From: Ascidiaceihabitans sp.
GTDB taxonomy: Bacteria; Pseudomonadota; Alphaproteobacteria; Rhodobacterales; Rhodobacteraceae
Length of the DNA stretch: 60,709 nt
Direction of reading: 5' to 3'
Assembly (NCBI GenBank): GCA_029251465.1
Contig: JAQXDI010000081.1
Location: forward strand, 1 to 60,709
Part shown: piece by piece, positions 34,413-42,932 of the stretch
Layout: every line of letters starts with the position of its first letter
Numbering within the stretch: position 1 is the first letter of the stretch
Position numbers and translations under genes: made by a program
Notes under the pieces: model-generated
Told to the model about the DNA's origin: nothing
Databases searched by the model: none
Seen by the model: only the letters and a program-made list of their open reading frames with translations

Positions 34413-36782
34413 ATGCCTAAATTCACCACATTCAACGCCGTGGGCGCAATGGCGACACGCGTCGAAGCAGGCCGCCTGATCCCTGCGCAGCGCTTTCAGT
34501 TGGCGCCAGGTAGTCTGAAAACCACGATGGCCAACGTAACAAAATCCGACCAAATGAACACGGTGGCAACCGCCAGTTCGGGTCTCAAGATGATGATCAC
34601 CGAGGCACGGCACAAAATCCTGACCTCGCTGGTAATGGCGGGTACGTCGGGGTTTTCCAATGCCCAAAACGTCGCCGGCCCAATCATGTCTGGCTCTGGT
34701 GCAATGGTCTTGCGCGATCGCAAAAATTCAAAACTGCGCTGGGTCAAACGCGTGTTTGAAATTGCCGGCCCCGCCGAGTTGACGCAACCGATATTTCGCG
34801 CCCGTCAGGCAGGTACGGCAATTGATGGCAGTGACTTGTGGACCGCCGATTTGACATTGCCCGTGCGCCAAGTGCGCCTTGTCGCAACGCAGCGCCAAAT
34901 TGATCAAACGCTGGCGCGCACACCCGATTTGACGTTTCGCGACATCCCGTCTGAATTGCGCGAAGCGACGCTGAAACTGCCCTACACGTCTGCCGACGGG
35001 CACCGCGTCGTCGAGCTGCAGGGCAAGGTTACACCTGCGGGCAATGCGGTTAGTTTCACCTTTACCGGCGACGCAATTTCACTGGCCTACAAGCTGTTGC
35101 GAGACACCAACGATGCAAGGGTCGAACTGTTATCGGACTACACGGTGTACGAGGCGCTCAAATCAGAAACAATCGTCAATCCGTCCCCTGCACCAGCGGC
35201 GCTGGCTGTCCCTGTGGCGCGTATTGGGGGATTACGCCGGGCTGATTTGTCGACGATTTTTGGCAATCGCGTGCGTGCGGCAGATATCTCGACCCGCCGC
35301 CGTGCAGATATTTCAGGCGCGCGTCGCAAACCTAAACATTTGAATGCTTTGTTCAAAAACAACCGCCTCAAAGGGCGTGCAGCCATTCTGGCCGCTGCGC
35401 AATCGGCAAAACTTGCAACGATTAGGGCCACCCCCGTCCGCACCCCAAAGCTGAGCTTTGCCAAGCAACGCATCGTGGTGAACATGGTGCACACTTTGGA
35501 TTTTCGCGGGTCGCAGTCGGCCAGATTGTTCGTGACCAAAGCCGCGGGTAACGGTCAGGATCACATCATTCGCACCCCTCCTTGGTCCCACACCGCTGGA
35601 CCCATCCGCCAAATCGAAGAGGTCGATTTGCGCGGTTTGAACATCAAAGACGCGCTGCGTCGCCGCTTGCGGATCTTTGCCTCGAGCGTTGATGTCGGTG
35701 TCTATCACGTCGTGCCATCGGCCTATGTTTTGGGGCGTGAACCTGAAACCGGGCGCTTGCAGTTCCACGCCGAAGTCATCAGCGATCCGGTCAACCCGGA
35801 AAGTTCGGCGGTGCGGGTTTCTGTTGGATTGGTACCCGAAATTTCGCCCATAGAAGAGCTGGAATTGCGCGCAGCCCTTGAGCGTCACATTGTGGCGACG
35901 CAGCCGCTGGGTTCGGAAATTCCGGAACTCACGATGGGCTTTCCAACCGATTTGGGCACGCTTCCGGAACTGACGTGGGGCGATCAGATGTCCCAAGCCA
36001 GCCCGCCGGTTTTGGACGGGCGCACTGTTTTGCTGACTGTTACGACCAAGACGCCGGGTTTTGCCAAGATCTTGTTTGACACGCTTGCCGCACGCGATCG
36101 TGTGTTGTCGGCCAGTTTGAAATTCAATTTGCCGGACGACATCAGCGCGCAAAGCTCGGTCCTCGTCGGGCTGACCCGGACGTGTGGACCGACCTTGTCT
36201 GCGCATGCCACTAGCGGTGCGTTGCACATCGAAGATCTGGTGGGGCATCCGCAAAACGTCACATCTGTGGCGCGTGCAGGTGGTGCAGGACAGGTCATCA
36301 CGCTGCCTTTGCCTGCCCCAATTGCCCTGGCCGCCGCCGGCCAGAACCAAAGCAATCTGGCCAATCTTGAGGACGGAAAATGGATTCCAGACACCATTGT
36401 TGCGTATCCAGACGTTGTCACGCTGGATCCGCAACGGGTGAACGTGGATGAAATGGTGACGCCAGTGATTGTGTCGACGTCACTGGTTCAGGGCGCTGAT
36501 TTTGATGGCAGCGGGCTACAGGCGTTCTTGATCGAGGTTAGGTTGCATGGCCGTGCGCCCATTGGTGTCACCATGCACGCCGATGCCGCGTCGGGGTTTT
36601 TCGATCCTCAAATCCTGAGTCTATCAGTGCCATTGACCAACGCTTTGTCAGCTGGTGGGCGCATTCTGGACTACCGGATCACGGCGCAGTTTGATGACGG
36701 ATCATCGGTGCAAACCGATTGGAAAACCCAAAATTTTGGGGCCAATCCTGACATCACCTTGCGCCGGTCGGATTTGGTTTAA
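34413..36782 (+). CDS. Large unknown protein, 789 aa
   Basis: Not recognised. The start MPKFTTFNAV at 34413 has GGAG about 9 nt upstream. No signal peptide or transmembrane segment is visible. Most of the length reads as short beta-strands. Around residues 273-300 there is a small Arg-rich repeat in which R-A-(A)-D-(I/L)-S occurs three times (RRADLS, RAADIS, RADIS). The C-terminal strand pattern (RILDYRITAQFDDG, then a Trp) resembles that of the preceding 671-aa protein, suggesting a shared domain type. Co-directional with the hydrolase and the 671-aa gene, and convergent with the ABC importer. No function is assigned. Confidence 0.7.
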   Translation: MPKFTTFNAVGAMATRVEAGRLIPAQRFQLAPGSLKTTMANVTKSDQMNTVATASSGLKMMITEARHKILTSLVMAGTSGFSNAQNVAGPIMSGSGAMVLRDRKNSKLRWVKRVFEIAGPAELTQPIFRARQAGTAIDGSDLWTADLTLPVRQVRLVATQRQIDQTLARTPDLTFRDIPSELREATLKLPYTSADGHRVVELQGKVTPAGNAVSFTFTGDAISLAYKLLRDTNDARVELLSDYTVYEALKSETIVNPSPAPAALAVPVARIGGLRRADLSTIFGNRVRAADISTRRRADISGARRKPKHLNALFKNNRLKGRAAILAAAQSAKLATIRATPVRTPKLSFAKQRIVVNMVHTLDFRGSQSARLFVTKAAGNGQDHIIRTPPWSHTAGPIRQIEEVDLRGLNIKDALRRRLRIFASSVDVGVYHVVPSAYVLGREPETGRLQFHAEVISDPVNPESSAVRVSVGLVPEISPIEELELRAALERHIVATQPLGSEIPELTMGFPTDLGTLPELTWGDQMSQASPPVLDGRTVLLTVTTKTPGFAKILFDTLAARDRVLSASLKFNLPDDISAQSSVLVGLTRTCGPTLSAHATSGALHIEDLVGHPQNVTSVARAGGAGQVITLPLPAPIALAAAGQNQSNLANLEDGKWIPDTIVAYPDVVTLDPQRVNVDEMVTPVIVSTSLVQGADFDGSGLQAFLIEVRLHGRAPIGVTMHADAASGFFDPQILSLSVPLTNALSAGGRILDYRITAQFDDGSSVQTDWKTQNFGANPDITLRRSDLV

Positions 36783-36785
36783 ACG

Positions 36786-36810
36786 GTCGGGCGATTTGGT
36801 GTCGCCCGAC
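36786..36810. terminator. Hairpin between convergent operons
   Basis: GTCGGGCGA and TCGCCCGAC form a perfect 9-bp stem with a 7-nt loop in the 33-bp gap between the 789-aa gene and the ABC permease gene. Probably a bidirectional terminator, although T-tracts are poor on both sides. Confidence 0.7.
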
Positions 36811-36815
36811 AAGCA

Positions 36816-39032
36816 TTACAATCCCAATATCTTTTTCTTGTCGGATGCCCATTTCAGGATCACCAAATCGAACGACAAAGCCATCAATGACACGCAGATC
36901 CCCAGAACAAAGTTCCGGCCCAGATCAGTCCCTGCCAATGTGCGTTGCAATTCCTGACCCAAATCGATTGTGCCGATAAAGGCTGCAATCATGGTCATGA
37001 AAAACGCAAACATCAGGGCTTGGTTGAACCCGACAGCCATCGTCGGCAACGCCAGTGGAAACTGCACAAGCCACAGTTTTTGCAGGCGCGTCGCACCGGA
37101 CATGTCTGCAGCTTCGGTCATTTCTTCGGGCACGTTGCGCAGCCCTTCGATGGTGTAGCGCACCAGTGGGACCATCGCGAAAATCGTGATCGCAAAGATG
37201 ACGGCGATGTCGGTAATCCCAAACAGCATGATCGCCGGGATCAGGTAGACAAAGCTGGGAAATGTTTGCGCGGAATCTGACACCAGCAACAAGAAAACGT
37301 CGCGCAGCATTTGCCCGGCAAAGCGCCACATCAGATAAAAGCTGGCCGCAAAAATGAGCCAAAAAGTGGCCCGATATGCGATCAATGTCGGGTCTTCGCC
37401 AAAGACGCCCACGCTCCAGAGAATGTAGCGCACAACGCCCGCTGCGATCAAAGAGACAAGGGCGATGAACGAGCGGCGAAAGATCAGGCTGATCACGCCG
37501 ACAACGACACCAGAGGTGATGCCTTTGGAAAAATCGATGCGTTGCGCAGGCGGCCCCGCCCCCCAAACTGCCAACGGAATGGCCAAAATCATCGCTACAA
37601 ACGTCGAGGACAACACGTAATAGATCGTGATCACCGACCGATCCCACCACCCGCTGAGCGCGACATAGGTAAAGAACGCACAGGCGATAATGGCTTGGCG
37701 TGGGCCAGCAACTTTCCACGCAAACGCCGCGATAATCATGATGAAAGCGGGCGTTGGGATAGACAGCAAAAGATCACGAAACGGGATCAAAACATAGACG
37801 TTCATCACGTAGCGCAGCGACCCTGTCGTCCACTGTAACGCGTCGTTGGTAAGCACAGTTTTCTTGATGAATGTGTCCAGCTCTTTGCCTTGGCTAAAGT
37901 CCTGCTTGCGACCGATTTCCGAGGCGACATCGACGAATTGCGCCAGCACCAAACAGCTGACAAACGCAGCAATCGCCATGACCAGAAATTTGTGGCGCTG
38001 CAGCCAAGACGTGCCTTTTTTAAAGTGCTGGGGTTGTTTTGCAACCCATGCTTTGGACAGGCGGTCCAAGGTAACGGCCAGTAAAACAATGGTAATCCCG
38101 ATCTCGAAACTGCGCCCGATCTTAAAGCTGCCCATCATCGCAAGCAGTTTGGCGCCCAAGCCCGGCATGCCGATAAAAGCGGTCAAAACGACCATGGCAA
38201 GACACAGCATGATGACTTGGTTCACGCCAACCAAAATCTCGGTCCGCGCAGACGGGATGTAGACATGGCGCAGCATTTGCCACCGCGAACAGCCCGACAT
38301 TTTGCCGGCTTCAACGACTTCGGGGCTGACTTTTTTCAAACCCAGCGTCGTCATCAAGATCATTGGCGGAATGGCATAGATCAGCGTGGCAACTGCGCCG
38401 GCAGTCGGCCCAACTTTGAAAAAAATCACGGCAGGCAGCAGGTAGGTAAAGAACGGCAGGGTTTGAAGAACCGACAAGATCGGTTGCAGCAAACGGTCGA
38501 CCCAGGAGCGACGCCACGCAGAAACCCCCAACATCAGACCGATCAGAAATGCCATCGGGGCAACAACGGTCAGGACCGACATGGTCTCCATCGCGATTTT
38601 CCATTGGCCAATCAGGGCTGTCCACGTGAACGTCCCACCCGCTAGAACGGCCAAGCGCCAGCCGCCCAAATAGTAGCCGATCACAGCCGCCACAGAGGCA
38701 ATCGCCGTCCACGGGATCGGACCCAGATTTGGCCAACGTCGCTTGCCGTAGAGTAAATTTGCCGTCGCATCCAAGACATCCTCAAGACCGGCAGTCAGAA
38801 AGCGCGTGAGCTTGAGCAGGCCAAGATCGTCTTTGACGAAGTTAAAAATCCCGTCCAGCGCCCATTCAAACGGGGGCAGCAAATACAGCGGCATGCGGTG
38901 CAGGAATTCGGGCAGCAATCCGATCCATTGCGTCAGTGTCAGAACTGCGGCGATGGCAACCAACCCCCAAACCGCCATGTTGCGCTTAGGGATCACACGC
39001 GGCGCATTTGCCTGCTCGTTCACAGAGGCCAT
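36816..39032 (-). CDS. Quaternary-amine/TMAO-type ABC permease, two permease domains fused
   Basis: A 738-aa inner-membrane protein with two ProW-like permease domains in one chain. The first carries an EAA-type loop near VVEAGKMSGCSRWQMLRHVYIP (about 260-285) and the second near MTEAADMSGATRLQKLWLVQFP (about 630-655). Single-domain ProW/OpuAB proteins are about 280-350 aa and work as homodimers, so this fused form would supply both halves in one chain. The ATG overlaps the stop of the ATPase gene (TGATG). The known relatives are glycine betaine/proline betaine (ProW) and TMAO (TmoW) permeases; the methylated-amine block next door favours a TMAO- or betaine-type solute, but this is inference. 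Confidence 0.88.
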   Translation of the reverse strand: MASVNEQANAPRVIPKRNMAVWGLVAIAAVLTLTQWIGLLPEFLHRMPLYLLPPFEWALDGIFNFVKDDLGLLKLTRFLTAGLEDVLDATANLLYGKRRWPNLGPIPWTAIASVAAVIGYYLGGWRLAVLAGGTFTWTALIGQWKIAMETMSVLTVVAPMAFLIGLMLGVSAWRRSWVDRLLQPILSVLQTLPFFTYLLPAVIFFKVGPTAGAVATLIYAIPPMILMTTLGLKKVSPEVVEAGKMSGCSRWQMLRHVYIPSARTEILVGVNQVIMLCLAMVVLTAFIGMPGLGAKLLAMMGSFKIGRSFEIGITIVLLAVTLDRLSKAWVAKQPQHFKKGTSWLQRHKFLVMAIAAFVSCLVLAQFVDVASEIGRKQDFSQGKELDTFIKKTVLTNDALQWTTGSLRYVMNVYVLIPFRDLLLSIPTPAFIMIIAAFAWKVAGPRQAIIACAFFTYVALSGWWDRSVITIYYVLSSTFVAMILAIPLAVWGAGPPAQRIDFSKGITSGVVVGVISLIFRRSFIALVSLIAAGVVRYILWSVGVFGEDPTLIAYRATFWLIFAASFYLMWRFAGQMLRDVFLLLVSDSAQTFPSFVYLIPAIMLFGITDIAVIFAITIFAMVPLVRYTIEGLRNVPEEMTEAADMSGATRLQKLWLVQFPLALPTMAVGFNQALMFAFFMTMIAAFIGTIDLGQELQRTLAGTDLGRNFVLGICVSLMALSFDLVILKWASDKKKILGL

Positions 39033-40048
39033 CAGTTGGCCTCCAGCAGCACTGCCAGCCCATCTTGGCGGTTCAAACCGCCGATGATTTTGCCGTCTTT
39101 GGACACTGGAATGACGTCGCGTGTGTCGTGGACCAGCAGTTTGGCCAGCTCTTTGATCGTGGCTGCGGCGTCAACCGGATCACCGGTACCTTTGACGTCG
39201 GATTTTGCCAGAACCCCGGCATGCACGACGCGGGCCTTGTCGATTTCCTCGGTGAATTTGCGCACGTAATCGGTGGCCGGGTTCAGCACGATTTGATCGG
39301 GCGTGTCACATTGCTCAACCGCGCCGTCTTTCATGATTGCGATGCGGTCGGCAAGGCGCAGGGCCTCGTCAAAGTCGTGGGTGATGAACACGATCGTCTT
39401 GCCCAGCAACCCTTGAAGGCGCAAAAACTCATCCTGCATTTCACGGCGGATCAACGGGTCGAGGGCCGAAAACGGTTCGTCCAGAAACCAGATATCCGGT
39501 TCAATCGCGAGGGAACGCGCGATGCCGACGCGCTGCTGTTGACCACCAGATAATTCACGGGGGAAGTAATCTTCGCGCCCTGACAGGCCAACCAATTCAA
39601 TGACCTCTAGCGCACGGGCACGGCGGGTGTGCCTGTCTTGGCCGCGCATTTCCAGCGGGAAGGCGATGTTTTCAAGAACGGTGCGATGCGGCAGCAATCC
39701 AAAGCTTTGGAACACCATGCCCATTTTGTTGCGGCGCAGGTCGATCAGCTCTTTTTCAGGGAGCGCCATGATGTCTTGGCCCTCGACCTTGATCGTGCCG
39801 CCGGTGATGTCGTGCAGGCGTGAGAAACAGCGCACCAATGTCGACTTTCCAGACCCCGAAAGGCCCATGATCACCAACATTTCACCGCGGCTGACCTCCA
39901 TCGACACGTCCTTGACGCCTGCGATGTAGCCGTCGGCGCGGATCTGATCAAAGCTGTGCCCGGCTGGCATCGTTTTCAGATAGGCCTCAGGGTTTTTGCC
40001 AAAGACTTTCCAGACATTTTTGCAGGAAATCACGGTTTCATTGGTCAT
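39032..40048 (-). CDS. Quaternary-amine/TMAO-type ABC ATPase
   Basis: A 338-aa ATP-binding subunit of the ProV/OpuAA type. Walker A is GLSGSGKST (about 59-67), the signature is LSGGQQQRVG, Walker B is IWFLDEPFSALDP and the switch His is in FITHDFDEA. The region after about residue 245 matches the regulatory CBS-like tail of glycine-betaine ATPases, shorter than in E. coli ProV. It is the middle gene of the binding protein - ATPase - permease operon, overlapping the permease gene and separated from the binding-protein gene by a hairpin. Confidence 0.92.
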   Translation of the reverse strand: MTNETVISCKNVWKVFGKNPEAYLKTMPAGHSFDQIRADGYIAGVKDVSMEVSRGEMLVIMGLSGSGKSTLVRCFSRLHDITGGTIKVEGQDIMALPEKELIDLRRNKMGMVFQSFGLLPHRTVLENIAFPLEMRGQDRHTRRARALEVIELVGLSGREDYFPRELSGGQQQRVGIARSLAIEPDIWFLDEPFSALDPLIRREMQDEFLRLQGLLGKTIVFITHDFDEALRLADRIAIMKDGAVEQCDTPDQIVLNPATDYVRKFTEEIDKARVVHAGVLAKSDVKGTGDPVDAAATIKELAKLLVHDTRDVIPVSKDGKIIGGLNRQDGLAVLLEAN

Positions 40049-40091
40049 GTCTGAGAGGCTTTCTAGGTTAGGCTTTGGTCAGTGTTGAAAA

Positions 40092-40120
40092 TGCCCGCCC
40101 GAGGGTTTCTCAGGCGGGCA
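40092..40120 (-). terminator. Intra-operon terminator/attenuator after the ABC binding-protein gene
   Basis: On the minus strand TGCCCGCC and GGCGGGCA form a perfect 8-bp outer stem, continued by CTC/GAG after one mismatch, with a 5-nt loop and a following TTTTC. It lies between the binding-protein and ATPase genes and should reduce expression of the downstream genes relative to the binding protein. Confidence 0.75.
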
Positions 40121-40146
40121 CATGGTCACTCAGTGTGATGCTAGGC

Positions 40147-41177
<1,031 letters not shown>

Positions 41178-41291
41178 TCACGTCTGAATGGAATCTCTGC
41201 GGTGCAGTCTTGCACGATTTTCCTATCAATCAAGTTTTTTTCTTGTGGAGGCGTGTAATTGTCAGTTTAACGTCCGCAACATGCGCCAAAA

Positions 41292-41333
41292 GATGTCCGA
41301 TTTGGTGAAAACGATGTCGGGTTTCAAAAGGAC
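41292..41333. promoter_or_regulatory. 21-bp direct repeat upstream of the mgd operon
   Basis: Two adjacent 21-bp units both begin GATGTC, contain GNNTTT and end in AC (13 of 21 identical). The spacing equals two helical turns, the arrangement typical of AraC-family activator sites. The second unit ends 47 bp before the first mgd start codon. The GbdR-like regulator encoded after this operon is a candidate binder. The rest of the 293-bp gap holds no gene. Confidence 0.4.
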
Positions 41334-41380
41334 ACCACCCTGCGTTTTCAGTAGATTTTGAGTAAGAGGAGTCTGATTCC

Positions 41381-42631
41381 ATGCGTTATTCCGGTTTCAA
41401 AGTCATCAAAGAGGCACTGACAGGTCACAAAGGGTGGAAGTCCACGTGGCGCGATCCTGAACAGCAAAGCCACTATGACATCATCATCATCGGCGGCGGT
41501 GGACACGGTTTGGCCACAGCCCACTATCTGGCAAAGGTCTACGGCGAGAAGAAAGTCGCGGTGCTGGAAAAGGGCTGGATCGGTGGTGGAAACGTCGGAC
41601 GGAACACGACGATTATCCGTTCGAATTATTTGCTCGATGGCAACGAACCGTTTTACGAAATATCGCTGAAACTGTGGGAAGGTCTGGAACAAGACCTGAA
41701 TTATAATGCGATGGTCAGCCAGCGCGGCATCATGAACCTGATACACTCGGACGCCCAGCGCGATGCGTTCGTGCGGCGCGGCAACGCGATGATGTTGAAC
41801 GGGGCGGACGCGGAATATCTGGATCTGGATCAGATCAAAAAGGAATACCCGTTCCTGAATTTCGACGATGCGCGGTTCCCGATCAAAGGCGGTTTGGCGC
41901 AGCGTCGCGGCGGCACCGTACGCCACGATGCGGTCGCGTGGGGCTATGCCCGCAGCGCCGATGGCAACGGCGTCGACATCATCCAGAACTGCGAAGTCAC
42001 CGGGTTTCGCATCGAGAACGGCAAATGCTTGGGTGTCGAAACCTCGCGCGGATTTATCGGTGCAACCAAAGTTGGCTGCGCTGTTGCCGGCTCCTCTGGC
42101 CGCTTGATGGCCAAGGCCAACATGCGCCTGCCGATCGAATCCCACGTCTTGCAAGCCTTCGTATCCGAGGGCCTGAAACCGGTCCTGCCGGGCGTCATCA
42201 CGTTCGGTGCGGGCCACTTTTACGTCAGCCAATCTGACAAGGGCGGCTTGGTCTTTGGCGGCGATCTGGATGGTTACAATTCATACGCCCAACGCGGCAA
42301 TCTGCCGGTGGTCGAGGACGTCTGCGAAGGCGGCATGGCGATCATGCCGATGATCGGACGCGCACGACTGTTGCGCATGTGGGGCGGCATCATGGACATG
42401 TCGATGGATGGATCCCCCATCATCGACCGTACCCACATCGACGGGCTCTATTTCAACGGCGGCTGGTGCTACGGCGGGTTCAAAGCCACGCCTGCATCCG
42501 GATTTGCATTCGCGCATCTGTTGGCCAAAGACGAACCTCACGAAACCGCCACAGCCTATCGATTTGACCGGTTCGAAAAGGGCCGCATGATCGACGAAAA
42601 AGGCATGGGCAATCAGCCCAACCTGCATTGA
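41381..42631 (+). CDS. mgdA: N-methylglutamate dehydrogenase subunit A (sarcosine oxidase beta-like)
   Basis: A 416-aa flavoprotein of the DAO fold, equivalent to the beta subunit of heterotetrameric sarcosine oxidase. The FAD motif is IIIGGGGHGLATAHYLA (about residues 31-47), followed by ERGWIGGGN-like VLEKGWIGGGNVGRN. It carries the amine-oxidising flavin site. Four genes in the order beta, delta, alpha, gamma follow. Sequence alone cannot tell MgdABCD from SoxBDAG; the gmaS, mgsABC and dmm genes in the same block favour N-methylglutamate dehydrogenase, which turns N-methylglutamate into glutamate and passes the methyl group to tetrahydrofolate. AGAGGAG precedes the ATG. Confidence 0.8.
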   Translation: MRYSGFKVIKEALTGHKGWKSTWRDPEQQSHYDIIIIGGGGHGLATAHYLAKVYGEKKVAVLEKGWIGGGNVGRNTTIIRSNYLLDGNEPFYEISLKLWEGLEQDLNYNAMVSQRGIMNLIHSDAQRDAFVRRGNAMMLNGADAEYLDLDQIKKEYPFLNFDDARFPIKGGLAQRRGGTVRHDAVAWGYARSADGNGVDIIQNCEVTGFRIENGKCLGVETSRGFIGATKVGCAVAGSSGRLMAKANMRLPIESHVLQAFVSEGLKPVLPGVITFGAGHFYVSQSDKGGLVFGGDLDGYNSYAQRGNLPVVEDVCEGGMAIMPMIGRARLLRMWGGIMDMSMDGSPIIDRTHIDGLYFNGGWCYGGFKATPASGFAFAHLLAKDEPHETATAYRFDRFEKGRMIDEKGMGNQPNLH

Positions 42632-42644
42632 GGGAACCCAGAGC

Positions 42645-42932
42645 ATGATTATCAATCACCCCCTCCTTGGCCCCCGCGACAGCGCCGAATTCGTCTACTT
42701 GGGCGACGCAAATCTGATCGAACGCCCCGATCCAGAGGCGGAAACTGCCGCCCGTGAATTCTACGAATACGCCTATTTGCGTGACAACCCCGCAGGCGAG
42801 CACCGCGAATTGTGGTTCCACGAAGCCGGTGACCGCTCGTGGTTGGTCGTCACCCGCAACACCCTGACGCACGAAATTTCAGACGTTCAAATGGCCCGCG
42901 ATGTGGCCCGCAGCAAGGGGCGTTCCAAATGA
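42645..42932 (+). CDS. mgdB: N-methylglutamate dehydrogenase subunit B (sarcosine oxidase delta-like)
   Basis: A 95-aa small subunit of the SoxD family. The opening MIINHPLLGPRDSAEFVYLGDA and the HRELWFHEAGDRSWLVVTRNT segment are typical. In sarcosine oxidase this subunit binds zinc through Cys/His residues; here the usual CPxCG-type zinc cysteines are replaced (LGPRDSAEF), as is common in the N-methylglutamate dehydrogenase branch, which supports the mgd assignment. The stop overlaps the next start as ATGA. Confidence 0.78.
   Translation: MIINHPLLGPRDSAEFVYLGDANLIERPDPEAETAAREFYEYAYLRDNPAGEHRELWFHEAGDRSWLVVTRNTLTHEISDVQMARDVARSKGRSK

Noticed and set aside
31063-36782. Prophage or phage tail cluster
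   Set aside because: Apart from the endolysin-like hydrolase there is no capsid, terminase, portal, tail-tube or baseplate gene, and the base composition matches the surroundings.
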